Below, piece after piece: positions 31,012 through 39,565 of a stretch of DNA of 64,000 bases. The DNA lies in NCBI RefSeq assembly GCF_010668805.1, contig NZ_WUFT01000004.1, positions 186,001 to 250,000 of the forward strand, in the 5' to 3' direction. Every line of letters begins with the position of its first letter. The first letter of the stretch is position 1. The notes under the pieces are model-generated. The model was given only the letters and a program-made list of their open reading frames with translations. It made no database searches and was not told the origin of the DNA. Made by a program: the position numbers and the translations under genes. This DNA comes from Rhizobium phaseoli (GTDB lineage Bacteria; Pseudomonadota; Alphaproteobacteria; Rhizobiales; Rhizobiaceae).

Positions 31012-32991
31012 ATGCGGGGGAACAGTTCGGCGCAAAGCGGCGCGATCGTCTTTGAGACCGGCGTCGAATTTGGCGTGTGGGCGCATCATGCCGCACAGAT
31101 CGAACTCTGCCTCTTCGAGGATGACGGCAACAGGGAATTCGCGCGCCTGCCGATGGCGCGCGACAGCAACTACACCCACCGTCTGTTTGTCGACGGGCTG
31201 AAGGTGGGGGCTCGCTACGGCTATCGTGCCGACGGTATCTACGCCCCTGACAACGGCCTCTGGTACGATCCTTCCAAACTGCTGATCGATCCCTACGCCA
31301 AGGAAATCGATAGGCCATTCCGCTACGATCCCCGCCTCGGCATCTATGGCGAGGATAGCCAGGATCTGATGCCGAAGGCGATCGTCACCACCGATACGCG
31401 GGCCGAAATCCGCAAGCCGTTCTTCAAACCGGGCGGCTTTATTTATGAAGTGGCGGTGCGGCCCTTCACCATTCTCCATCCCGACGTACCGGAGGCCGAG
31501 CGCGGCACGGTCGCTGCCCTTGCCCATCCCTCTGTCATCGCCCATCTGAAGCGGATCGGTGTCGATGCCGTCGAGCTGATGCCGATCGCCGCCTGGATCG
31601 ACGAACGCCACCTGCCGCCGCTCGGCCTCACCAATGGCTGGGGCTACAATCCCGTCGCCTTCATGGCGCTCGATCCGCGGCTCGCCCCCGGCGGCATGGC
31701 CGAGCTGCGCCAGACGGTCGCGGCCCTCCATGCCGAAGGCATCGCCGTCATCCTGGATCTCGTCTTCAACCATACCGGCGAGAGCGACCGTTATGGCGCG
31801 ACGCTGTCGCTGCGCGGTCTCGACAACCTGCATTATTATCGCCATGCGCAGAACCGGCCGGGCGAGCTCGTCAACGACACCGGCACCGGCAACACGCTCG
31901 CCTGCGACCATCCCGAGGTCCGGCGTCTCATCATCGATAGCCTGCGCCATTTCGTGTTGAACGCCGGCGTCGACGGCTTTCGCTTCGATCTTGCCCCGGT
32001 TCTGGGCCGCACCGCGACGGGCTTCGAGCGCGACGGCGGAACGCTTGCCGCGATCCTCGCCGACAATGTGCTTGCCGACCGAATCATGATTGCCGAACCC
32101 TGGGATATCGGCCCGGGCGGTTATCAGCTCGGCAATTTCCCGCCGCCCTTCCTCGAATGGAACGATCGTGTTCGTGACGATCTGCGCTGCTACTGGCGCG
32201 GCGACGATTGGAAGACCGGCGCGCTCGCGACCGCACTCGCCGGCTCCTCCGACATCTTCTCCCGCAACGACGGCAGGCAGACGCGCAGCGTCAACTTCCT
32301 CGCCGCCCATGACGGGTTCACGCTGACAGATCTCGTCTCCTATGCCGGAAAGCACAATGACGCCAATGGCGAACACAATCGGGATGGCCACAACGAGAAC
32401 CACTCCTGGAATGGCGGCGTCGAGGGAGAAACCGTCTATCCGACGATCCGCAAGCGTCGCCGGGACGATGTGATGGCGCTGATATCGACGCTCTTTGCCA
32501 CCCGCGGCAGCATCATGCTGACGGCGGGCGACGAGGGCGGACGCAGCCAGCATGGCAACAACAACGCCTATTGCCAGGACAACGAGATCACCTGGCTGGA
32601 TTGGAAGGCGCTGGACGAAGGTCTGGTTGCCCATACCGCCTTCGTCGCAGGCCTGCGTCGCCGCTTCACCGCCTTCTCCGAGATGGGATTGCTGTCAGGA
32701 AACGGCGATGTCGAATGGATTTCGCTGTCCGGCGAGCCGATGAGCGTTGCCGAATGGGAGACGCCGTCGCTTTCCACCCTCGGCATGCTGCTTTCCACCG
32801 GCGACCGCTCTGCGCGCGGCAGGCAGACTCGGCTTGCGGTGCTTTTCAACCGCTCGGGCGACCGCCAATATTTCACGCTCCCGTCCGGGGCCGAACCGGG
32901 CTGGCTTCAATTGACACCGGATGGCGTCAAGAAAACCGGAGCCCGCGTCACCGTCGAGCCACGCTCCGTCGCCTTTTTCGTAGAAAATTGA
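31012..32991 (+). CDS. glgX: glycogen debranching enzyme
   Basis: This 659-residue GH13 enzyme hydrolyses alpha-1,6 linkages in phosphorylase-limited dextrin. The N-terminal CBM48-like domain begins with GVEFGVWAHHAAQIELCLFE. The catalytic barrel shows the nucleophile Asp in GFRFDLAPVLGR, the general acid Glu in IAEPWDIG and the stabilising Asp in NFLAAHDGFTLTDLV, plus the GlgX-type sequence GGRSQHGNNNAY. It is the last gene of the operon, 12 bases after pgm. No clear terminator follows within the 89 bases before the next gene. Confidence 0.95.
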   Translation: MRGNSSAQSGAIVFETGVEFGVWAHHAAQIELCLFEDDGNREFARLPMARDSNYTHRLFVDGLKVGARYGYRADGIYAPDNGLWYDPSKLLIDPYAKEIDRPFRYDPRLGIYGEDSQDLMPKAIVTTDTRAEIRKPFFKPGGFIYEVAVRPFTILHPDVPEAERGTVAALAHPSVIAHLKRIGVDAVELMPIAAWIDERHLPPLGLTNGWGYNPVAFMALDPRLAPGGMAELRQTVAALHAEGIAVILDLVFNHTGESDRYGATLSLRGLDNLHYYRHAQNRPGELVNDTGTGNTLACDHPEVRRLIIDSLRHFVLNAGVDGFRFDLAPVLGRTATGFERDGGTLAAILADNVLADRIMIAEPWDIGPGGYQLGNFPPPFLEWNDRVRDDLRCYWRGDDWKTGALATALAGSSDIFSRNDGRQTRSVNFLAAHDGFTLTDLVSYAGKHNDANGEHNRDGHNENHSWNGGVEGETVYPTIRKRRRDDVMALISTLFATRGSIMLTAGDEGGRSQHGNNNAYCQDNEITWLDWKALDEGLVAHTAFVAGLRRRFTAFSEMGLLSGNGDVEWISLSGEPMSVAEWETPSLSTLGMLLSTGDRSARGRQTRLAVLFNRSGDRQYFTLPSGAEPGWLQLTPDGVKKTGARVTVEPRSVAFFVEN

Positions 32992-33080
32992 CCGCCTCCG
33001 CTTGCTTGCGCAAATCCTTGTCGCAATCGTCACAAATGCACGATAAGGCTTGGGCCGGCGGCTTGTTTCACGAGGAATTC

Positions 33081-33569
33081 ATGGTCACGGAAATCTCACT
33101 CTCCGACGTGCGGGGATTGATCGGCATGGAAACGGGCCTTTCGGATTGGATCACCGTCGATCAGACGATGATCGACGCCTTTGCAGGGGCAACCGACGAC
33201 CATCAGTTCATTCATGTCGATCCCGAGCGCGCCGCGGCCGAGAGCCCTTTCGGCGGTACCATCGCCCACGGTTTCCTGACTCTGTCTCTGCTGTCGACGA
33301 TGAACTACAACTGCTTGCCGAAAGTGCGTGAGCAGACCATGGGCATCAATTACGGCTTCGATCGCGTCCGCTTCATGACGCCGGTGAAAAGCGGCGCCCG
33401 CGTCCGCGGCCGCTTCCTGCTCTCCGACGCCCGCTTCCGCGGCGCCGGCATGCTGATGACCACCTATGACGTTTCCATCGAGATCGAAAACGAGAAGAAG
33501 CCGGCGCTAACGGCAAAATGGATCACCATCATCCAGTTCGACCCGAAGGACCGTCCCGAGGACGTGTAG
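33081..33569 (+). CDS. MaoC-like dehydratase family protein
   Basis: This 162-residue protein has the hot-dog fold of MaoC-like hydratases. The hydratase motif is visible as AGATDDHQFIHVDPERAAAESPFGGTIAHG in outline, with catalytic Asp and His in D-D-H-Q-F-I-H. The NodN protein of rhizobia belongs to this group. The likely activity is hydration of an enoyl-CoA, but the substrate is unknown. The start was chosen at the ATG after GAGGAATTC; the open frame further upstream overlaps glgX and is spurious. It may have its own promoter: TTGTCG about 50 bases upstream. Confidence 0.88.
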   Translation: MVTEISLSDVRGLIGMETGLSDWITVDQTMIDAFAGATDDHQFIHVDPERAAAESPFGGTIAHGFLTLSLLSTMNYNCLPKVREQTMGINYGFDRVRFMTPVKSGARVRGRFLLSDARFRGAGMLMTTYDVSIEIENEKKPALTAKWITIIQFDPKDRPEDV

Positions 33570-33586
33570 GCAGAACGGCGCTTTTG

Positions 33587-33985
33587 TTAGATAGCTGAAT
33601 TGAAGACGGCTTCGAGTGCGTGTCCGTCCGGATCCACCACGAACGCCGCATAATAATGTTCGCCGTAGTCGGGGCGTAAGCCTGGACCACCATTGTCACC
33701 GCCGCCATGGGCGATTGCCGCGGCATGAAATCGATCGACCCCCTGGCGGCTCGGAGCGGCGAAAGCCAGATGAAAACCCGGGCCGGCCGGGCGCTGGCCA
33801 TCCGGTCGATGTTTGATCGCCAGCTTGTCCCCACCACCGGGAAGGCCGTAGCCGACCGCCTGTCCTGTCTGCCCCAGCCGGATGTCGTCCCAGACCCTGA
33901 CATAACCCAGCGCGGCAAGGGCGGCATCGTAAAATGCCGCCGATCGTTCGATATCGGAAACGCCGAGGGAGGCATGGTGCAGCAT
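33587..33985 (-). CDS. VOC (glyoxalase/bleomycin resistance) family protein
   Basis: This 132-residue protein has the paired beta-alpha-beta-beta-beta modules of the vicinal oxygen chelate superfamily. The N-terminal module starts HHASLGVSDIERSAAFYDAAL and the C-terminal one ends with YAAFVVDPDGHALEAVF, which carries the conserved metal Glu. Members include glyoxalase I, dioxygenases and antibiotic-binding proteins; the specific activity cannot be told. The ATG follows GAGGGAT. It is convergent with the MaoC-like gene and downstream of, but separated by 46 bases from, soxG. Confidence 0.85.
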   Translation of the reverse strand: MLHHASLGVSDIERSAAFYDAALAALGYVRVWDDIRLGQTGQAVGYGLPGGGDKLAIKHRPDGQRPAGPGFHLAFAAPSRQGVDRFHAAAIAHGGGDNGGPGLRPDYGEHYYAAFVVDPDGHALEAVFNSAI

Positions 33986-34031
33986 TCATCTATCCCTCGA
34001 ATGAGACTTACGCAGCCGGATTGGCCCGGCC

Positions 34032-34580
34032 TTAATGTCCCGCATCTTCTGCCGCTTCCGCCAGCAGCCCGAAGACGTAATCGGAAAACGACCGCCAGCA
34101 CTCCACCCGGAACGTGTCTTTATCTGTGCGCAGAAGTACGATTTCCGCCTTGCCGAGGATCGTGCGCGACGCGGCTCCGACCGGAAACGAAGACAAGGAC
34201 AAATCCTGCGGGCAGCCGGCGGCAAGCGTCTTTTCCGCACCCGGTCCCGAGACAATGATCGCCAGATTGCGGTGAGAAACGTCGGTCGCTGAATGCACGG
34301 CGCCCACGACCGAAAGCACCGCCATCAGATCGGCGCCGTTCTCGTCGATCAGCAGCCATTCGTCCGGTCCGATCCAGAGCACCGACCGGGCACCGGCCCG
34401 GCCCGATGTTTTCGGATCGGTCGGCACGGACAGACCGAGCGCGGAGGAAAGTGCTGCAAGCGATTCCGCCGGCGCGCGCAGCGCCACACGGCTCGCTGCC
34501 GGCGCCGTCGTCAGCCGTACTGTTGCGGAGCCGCCGAGACGGCCGGCAAGCGCCGGCCTGCGAATTGCGACATCAGCCAT
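34032..34580 (-). CDS. soxG: sarcosine oxidase gamma subunit
   Basis: This 182-residue protein is the gamma subunit of heterotetrameric sarcosine oxidase. It is a relative of the GcvT C-terminal fold that stabilises the complex next to the alpha subunit. The family element SVLWIGPDEWLLID is clear, followed by TDVSHRNLAIIVSG and the C-terminal ECWRSFSDYVFGLL. Its start codon overlaps the end of soxA by 8 bases; an upstream ATG at 34604 lies inside soxA and is less likely. Confidence 0.92.
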   Translation of the reverse strand: MADVAIRRPALAGRLGGSATVRLTTAPAASRVALRAPAESLAALSSALGLSVPTDPKTSGRAGARSVLWIGPDEWLLIDENGADLMAVLSVVGAVHSATDVSHRNLAIIVSGPGAEKTLAAGCPQDLSLSSFPVGAASRTILGKAEIVLLRTDKDTFRVECWRSFSDYVFGLLAEAAEDAGH

Positions 34581-37566
34581 GGATGCGGCCTCCTTCCTTG
34601 TCAAAGAACACCATATCCGTCACTTCGACGGCGATCGTTCGGTCCTCCATCGGCACATAGAGCGTCTCGCCCATCCGCGCCCGGCCGGCGGCGACGAGCG
34701 CGAAGGCGATCGACCGGCCGCAATTTTCCGACCAGTAAGCCGATGTGACGTGACCAAGCATCGTCATCGGCTTCGGCTCGTTCGGGCTCGCGACAATCTG
34801 TGCGCCTTCTTCGAGCACCAGCTTCGGGTCTTTGGTGATAAGGCCGACGAGCTGCTTGCGCCCATCCTTGACGAGATCCGGCCGCTTCAGCCCGCGAATG
34901 CCGACGAAATCCGTCTTTTTCTTCGAGACCGCCCAGGAAAGTCCGGCGTCATCGGGAGTCACGGTCCCATCGGTATCCTGCCCGACGATGATGTACCCCT
35001 TCTCGGCGCGAAGTACGTGCATCGTCTCGGTGCCGTAGACGCAGGCGCCGAGCGGCTCGGCATTGGCCCAGACCGCTTCGAGCACCGACTGGCCGTAATC
35101 GGCCGGCACGTTGATTTCGAAACCGGTTTCACCGGTGAAGGAGACGCGGAAGAGCCGCGCCGGCACTCCGCAGACCGTGCACTCGGCAACGCTCATATGC
35201 GGGAAGGCTTCGTTCGAAAGATCGAGCCCTTCGACCAGCGGCGCGACGATCTCGCGCGCCTTCGGCCCCTGCACGGCGATGACAGCCCATTGCTCGGTCA
35301 CCGAGGTCAGCCACACCTTCAGATCCGGGAATTCCGTCTGCAGATAATCTTCCATGTGATGGAGAACGCGCGGCGCACCGCCGGTCGTCGTCGTTACATG
35401 AAAACGGTCGTCGGCCAGCCGTCCGACAACGCCATCGTCATAAACGAAGCCGTCCTCGCGGGTCATGATGCCGTAGCGGGCCTTGCCGGGCTTCAGCGTA
35501 TCCCAGGCATTGGTGTAGATGAGGTTCAGGAACTTTGCCGCATCAGGCCCAACCACCTCGATCTTGCCGAGCGTCGAGGCGTCGAAGACGCCTGCCGCCT
35601 CGCGTGCCGTGCGGCATTCGCGGTTGACCGCCTGATGCATGGTCTCGCCCGCCCGCGGATAGAACCAGGCACGCTTCCAGTTGCCGACATCCTCGAAGAC
35701 CGCGCCATGGGCTTCCTCCCAACCGTGCAGCGGCGTCTTGCGCGTCGGATCGAACAGGGGGCCGCGCGAATGGCCGATCAGCGTGCCGTAGGTGACCGGC
35801 GTATAGGGCGCACGGAAAGTGGTGAGACCGACCTGCGGGATTTCCTTGCCGAGCATTTCGGCGGCAATCGCCAGGCCATGCATGTTGGAAAGCTTGCCCT
35901 GGTCCGAAGCCATGCCATTGGTCGTGAAGCGCTTGATGTGCTCGATCGAATGCATGCCTTCGCGCACGGCAAGGCGGATATCCTTGGCGCAGACGTCGTG
36001 CTGGAAATCGATAAAGGCCTTGGCGTTGGTCTTCGGCCCGGCGCCTTCGGCAGCACCGATCATGCCGCCCGTCCAGTCATAGGCCTGCTCGGCCGAAATT
36101 GCGATCTTCTCGCCGCTGCTTCCGCCGGTCGCCTGCGCCATCAGTTCGCCAGCGGCAAGCGATTCCTCGATCGTCCGCTGCAGATCGTCGGTGCCGTTGC
36201 AGGCGCCGACCGAGAGGCAGTCCTGCGCATAGGAGCCGGGCAGGAAACGCTGGCTTTCGGCGTCAAAGGCCACTTTGCCGCGCGACTGCGAGAACAGATG
36301 CACGGACGGCGTCCAGCCGGCCGAAACCAGCAGCGCATCGACGGCGATCTTGCGCGGCGAACCGCCGCCGTTGCGCGCCACCGTCATCGAAGAGATGCGC
36401 AACCGCCCCGACGTATTGACGACCGACTGGCCGGCCAGAACATCGATGCCGAGCGCACGCGCCTCTTCCAGCACCGCCGCTCCCGGCGCCTGCCTGCTAT
36501 CGACGATAGCGGCGATCGACACACCGGATCGTTTCAGATCGAAGGCCGCCTCATAGGCCGAATCATGCGCCGTGTAGATGCCGACCTTGGCCCCGACGGC
36601 GACGCCGTAGTGATTGAGATACATCCGCCCGGCCGAGGCCAGCATGATGCCCGGCCGGTCGTTGTTCGGAAATACCATGTGCCGCTCAATCGCGCCGGTG
36701 GCCAGAATCACCCGCTTGGCCCGGACCTGCCATAGCCGCTCGCGCGGCAGATCGCGGGAAGGCTTGGCGACATGATCGGTGACGCGCTCGGCAAGACCGA
36801 TGAAATTGTGGTTGTAATAGCCGAAGGCGGTCGTACGGACCAGCACCTCGACATTGTCCATCGCCTTCAGGCGAGCCACGGCCTTCTGCGCCCAGCTGTT
36901 ACCGTCCTGTCCGTCGATCGTCACGCCAATATCGTAACGCAACGCCCCGCCCGCTTCCGCCTGCTCATCGCACAGGATCACCCTGGCGCCGCTGTCGGCC
37001 GCGGCCAGCGCCGCTGAAAGCCCGGCAAGGCCGGCGCCAACCACCAGCACGTCGCAATGGGCATATCGGCTGGCATAATGGTCGGGATCCTCCTCCGTCG
37101 GCGCGACGCCGAGGCCGGCGGCACGACGGATGATCGGTTCATAGACGTGTTTCCAGGCGGCACGCGGCCACATGAAGGTCTTGTAGTAGAAACCGGCGGC
37201 AAAGAACGGCGACATCAGGTTGTTGACCGCGCCGACATCGAAGGCTAGCGACGGCCAACGGTTCTGCGAGTTGACGATCATGCCGTCGAACACTTCCTGC
37301 ACGGTGGCGCGCACGTTCGGCTGCTTGCGCGCCTTGTCGCGGGCGACGTCGATCAGCGAATTCGGCTCCTCGGCCCCCGCCGACAGAATGCCGCGGGCCC
37401 GGTGATATTTGAACGAACGTCCGACAAGATGCACACCGTTGGCGATCAGCGCCGAGGCGACGGTATCGCCTTCGAGCGCCGTATAGGTCTTGCCGTCGAA
37501 GCTGAAGCGCGCTGTTTTGGCCGGTGTCAGGCGGCCCTTGCCGACGATACGGTTCACGCCGCTCAT
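34573..37566 (-). CDS. soxA: sarcosine oxidase alpha subunit
   Basis: This 997-residue subunit belongs to the enzyme that oxidatively demethylates sarcosine to glycine, giving hydrogen peroxide and, with tetrahydrofolate, 5,10-methylene-tetrahydrofolate. An N-terminal ferredoxin-like [2Fe-2S]-fold remnant (SFDGKTYTALEGDTVASALIAN in outline) precedes the NAD-binding Rossmann domain (VLVVGAGLAGLSAALAAADSG). From about residue 600 it is a GcvT-like folate-binding domain (FDASTLGKIEVVGPDAAKFL and RVSFTGETGFEINV). The start overlaps the soxD stop by 4 bases. Confidence 0.97.
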   Translation of the reverse strand: MSGVNRIVGKGRLTPAKTARFSFDGKTYTALEGDTVASALIANGVHLVGRSFKYHRARGILSAGAEEPNSLIDVARDKARKQPNVRATVQEVFDGMIVNSQNRWPSLAFDVGAVNNLMSPFFAAGFYYKTFMWPRAAWKHVYEPIIRRAAGLGVAPTEEDPDHYASRYAHCDVLVVGAGLAGLSAALAAADSGARVILCDEQAEAGGALRYDIGVTIDGQDGNSWAQKAVARLKAMDNVEVLVRTTAFGYYNHNFIGLAERVTDHVAKPSRDLPRERLWQVRAKRVILATGAIERHMVFPNNDRPGIMLASAGRMYLNHYGVAVGAKVGIYTAHDSAYEAAFDLKRSGVSIAAIVDSRQAPGAAVLEEARALGIDVLAGQSVVNTSGRLRISSMTVARNGGGSPRKIAVDALLVSAGWTPSVHLFSQSRGKVAFDAESQRFLPGSYAQDCLSVGACNGTDDLQRTIEESLAAGELMAQATGGSSGEKIAISAEQAYDWTGGMIGAAEGAGPKTNAKAFIDFQHDVCAKDIRLAVREGMHSIEHIKRFTTNGMASDQGKLSNMHGLAIAAEMLGKEIPQVGLTTFRAPYTPVTYGTLIGHSRGPLFDPTRKTPLHGWEEAHGAVFEDVGNWKRAWFYPRAGETMHQAVNRECRTAREAAGVFDASTLGKIEVVGPDAAKFLNLIYTNAWDTLKPGKARYGIMTREDGFVYDDGVVGRLADDRFHVTTTTGGAPRVLHHMEDYLQTEFPDLKVWLTSVTEQWAVIAVQGPKAREIVAPLVEGLDLSNEAFPHMSVAECTVCGVPARLFRVSFTGETGFEINVPADYGQSVLEAVWANAEPLGACVYGTETMHVLRAEKGYIIVGQDTDGTVTPDDAGLSWAVSKKKTDFVGIRGLKRPDLVKDGRKQLVGLITKDPKLVLEEGAQIVASPNEPKPMTMLGHVTSAYWSENCGRSIAFALVAAGRARMGETLYVPMEDRTIAVEVTDMVFFDKEGGRIHG

Positions 37567-37904
37567 TGCGCCTCTCCTTCCACGGCTTCATATGTCTCGA
37601 CAGGCGCATGTTTTGCAGCCGCCGCACCGATCTCAGGCTTCGGTTCACCCGCCTTGTAAGTCACGATGAACTTGTCGCTCACCGTGTCGCGCGCCGCGTT
37701 GAAAAACCGCCCGCAGCCATGGATGTGCCGCCAGCGTTCGAAGATGAGCCCCTTCGGATTATCGCGCAGAAAGAAATAGGCCTCGAATTCCTCGTCCGAG
37801 ATCGAGGCGATATCGGCGGGCCGCACGATATGCGCGTCACCGGCACCGCGGAATTCAAGCTCGGAGCGCTCTTCCTGACAGTAAGGGCAATGGATCAGCA
37901 GCAT
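37563..37904 (-). CDS. soxD: sarcosine oxidase delta subunit
   Basis: This 113-residue subunit binds zinc and is required for assembly of heterotetrameric sarcosine oxidase. The zinc ligands are visible: C6 and C9 in CPYC, and the HIHGCGRFF segment with H60/H62 and C64. The last 25 residues are Ala/Glu-rich and longer than the minimal family core. It lies between soxB, 106 bases upstream, and soxA, with which it overlaps. Confidence 0.95.
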   Translation of the reverse strand: MLLIHCPYCQEERSELEFRGAGDAHIVRPADIASISDEEFEAYFFLRDNPKGLIFERWRHIHGCGRFFNAARDTVSDKFIVTYKAGEPKPEIGAAAAKHAPVETYEAVEGEAQ

Positions 37905-37917
37905 GTGTGATTTCCTT

Positions 37918-37971
37918 CTCCTCCCCTTCTCCCCAGCGGAGAGAAGGTGCCTGAAAGGCGGATGAGGGGGT
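37918..37971. repeat. rhizobial intergenic repeat between soxB and soxD
   Basis: A 7-bp inverted repeat (CCTTCTC at 37925-37931, GAGAAGG at 37941-37947) continues into GTGCCTGAAAGGCGGATGAGGGG. I recognise this as the very common rhizobial element usually read as CCCCTCATCCGCC...CCTTCTC. It lies inside the sox operon and forms most of the unusually long soxB-soxD spacer. Confidence 0.7.
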
Positions 37972-38010
37972 GAGCGACGAAAGGAACGAACGTCAAAATA
38001 GCAGTCAACA

Positions 38011-39264
38011 TCAGTGTGCCACCGCCGCCGCCGCCGCCTCGTCGATCAGCCGGCCACTGCGGAAACGCTCCAGCGTCAGCCCGGCATTGAATTTGTGCGG
38101 CTCGTCGCGGGCAATCAGATGCGCGAAGAGATTGGCCGAGCCCGGCGTCGCCTTGAAGCCGCCGGTGCCCCAGCCGCAATTGACGTAGAGCCCGGGAACC
38201 GGCGTCTTCGACTGGATCGCCGAACGATCCGGCGTATTGTCGACGATGCCGCCCCATTGCCGCATCATCTTGACGCGGCGGAACATCGGGAAGAGTTCAC
38301 AGATGGCGTCGAGCGTGTGGGTGATGATCTGCAAGCCGCCGGTCTGCGAATAGGAATTATACTGGTCGGTGCCGGCGCCGATGACGAGCTCTCCCTTATC
38401 GGACTGGGAGATATAGGCATGCACCGTGTTCGACATGACGACGCACGGAAAGATCGGCTTCAACGGCTCGGAGACCAGCGCCTGCAGCGGGCTCGATTGC
38501 AGCGGCACGCGCACATCGGCCATCTTCATGATCGTCGTCGTATGGCCGGCCGCCGAAACGGCGACTTTCTTGGCGCCGATGAAGCCGCGCGAGGTCTCGA
38601 CCCCGGTCACGCGTCCATCGGGGCCGCGCCGGATGCCGGTCACTTCGCAATTCTGGATGATATGCACCCCGCGGTCCGAGGCTGCGCGCGCATAACCCCA
38701 GGCGACCGCGTCGTGCCGCGCCGTGCCGCCGCGCCGCTGCAGGGCTGCGCCATTGATCGGATAACGCGCGCTGGCCGAAATATCGAGCGGCGGGCAATAG
38801 GCCTTCGCCTGCTCCGGTGTCAGCCATTCATTGTCGATACCGTAGAGCCGGTTGGCATGGATATGCCGCTTGAACGACTGCTGGTCGTGAATATTGTGCG
38901 AGAGCATCATCACGCCACGCGGGGAATACATCACATTGTAGTTGAGCTCCTGGGAAAGCCCTTCCCAGAGCTTCATCGAATGCTCGTAGATGTGCATGCT
39001 CTCTTCGTAGAGATAATTCGAGCGGATAATGGTGGTGTTGCGCCCGGTATTGCCGCCGCCGAGCCAGCCTTTCTCTATCACCGCCACATTGGTGATGCCG
39101 TGCTCCTTGGCGAGATAGTAGGCAGCACCCAGTCCGTGGCCGCCAGCGCCGATGATGACGACGTCATATTCAGCGCGCGGCTCAGGCGAAGTCCACTGCT
39201 TCTCCCAGCCCTTGTGGCCACGAAGGGCCTCCCTCGCCACGGCAAAAACCGAATATTTCCGCAT
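38011..39264 (-). CDS. soxB: sarcosine oxidase beta subunit
   Basis: This 417-residue flavoprotein is the catalytic subunit where sarcosine is oxidised. The FAD-binding dinucleotide fold is at residues about 34-60 (YDVVIIGAGGHGLGAAYYLA), followed by EKGWLGGGNTGRNTTIIRS. The C-terminal flavin-contact segment is GLYVNCGWGTGGFKATPG. It is the first gene of soxB-D-A-G. Its start at 39264 has AAGGAG 10 bases upstream; the frame is open to 39306 without a better site. The usual partners glyA and purU/folD are not adjacent here. Confidence 0.96.
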   Translation of the reverse strand: MRKYSVFAVAREALRGHKGWEKQWTSPEPRAEYDVVIIGAGGHGLGAAYYLAKEHGITNVAVIEKGWLGGGNTGRNTTIIRSNYLYEESMHIYEHSMKLWEGLSQELNYNVMYSPRGVMMLSHNIHDQQSFKRHIHANRLYGIDNEWLTPEQAKAYCPPLDISASARYPINGAALQRRGGTARHDAVAWGYARAASDRGVHIIQNCEVTGIRRGPDGRVTGVETSRGFIGAKKVAVSAAGHTTTIMKMADVRVPLQSSPLQALVSEPLKPIFPCVVMSNTVHAYISQSDKGELVIGAGTDQYNSYSQTGGLQIITHTLDAICELFPMFRRVKMMRQWGGIVDNTPDRSAIQSKTPVPGLYVNCGWGTGGFKATPGSANLFAHLIARDEPHKFNAGLTLERFRSGRLIDEAAAAAVAH

Positions 39265-39565
39265 CCGACTTGTTCTCCTTCGGGAAAGGGCTGTTCTCCG
39301 CGCCATACAAATCGCAAATCCAAATGCGGCACAACGGTTGTTTTGCGACGCGTAAGAGCTTTGCTTTTGACACTAAGCGACATGATGTCGAAAATCCGCG
39401 CGGTTTTCGCACGACATAGTGTGCCGTTTCCGAAGGCCGTTCGGCAGGAAGAGGCAAACCCGACCTTTCGCCGAGAACCGCTGGCCCGGTCCTAACCCAA
39501 GTGGGCGAGAAGACAAGCAGTTACTAAAATGTTAATTCACCCTGTATTCCCGGGGTTCCTGTATC
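39265..39565. other. divergent intergenic region
   Basis: This 301-base region separates soxB and the FecR-domain gene. It should contain both promoters, and the sequence near 39520-39545 is AT-rich. I could not identify convincing -35/-10 pairs or a small gene. Confidence 0.3.

Noticed and set aside
32571..33080. N-terminal extension of the MaoC-like frame
   Set aside because: It overlaps the end of glgX in another frame, while the ATG at 33081 has a good ribosome site and starts the conserved domain.
34579..36735. 718-codon open frame on the plus strand opposite soxA
   Set aside because: Antisense shadow of soxA with no family features; soxA is certain from its motifs.
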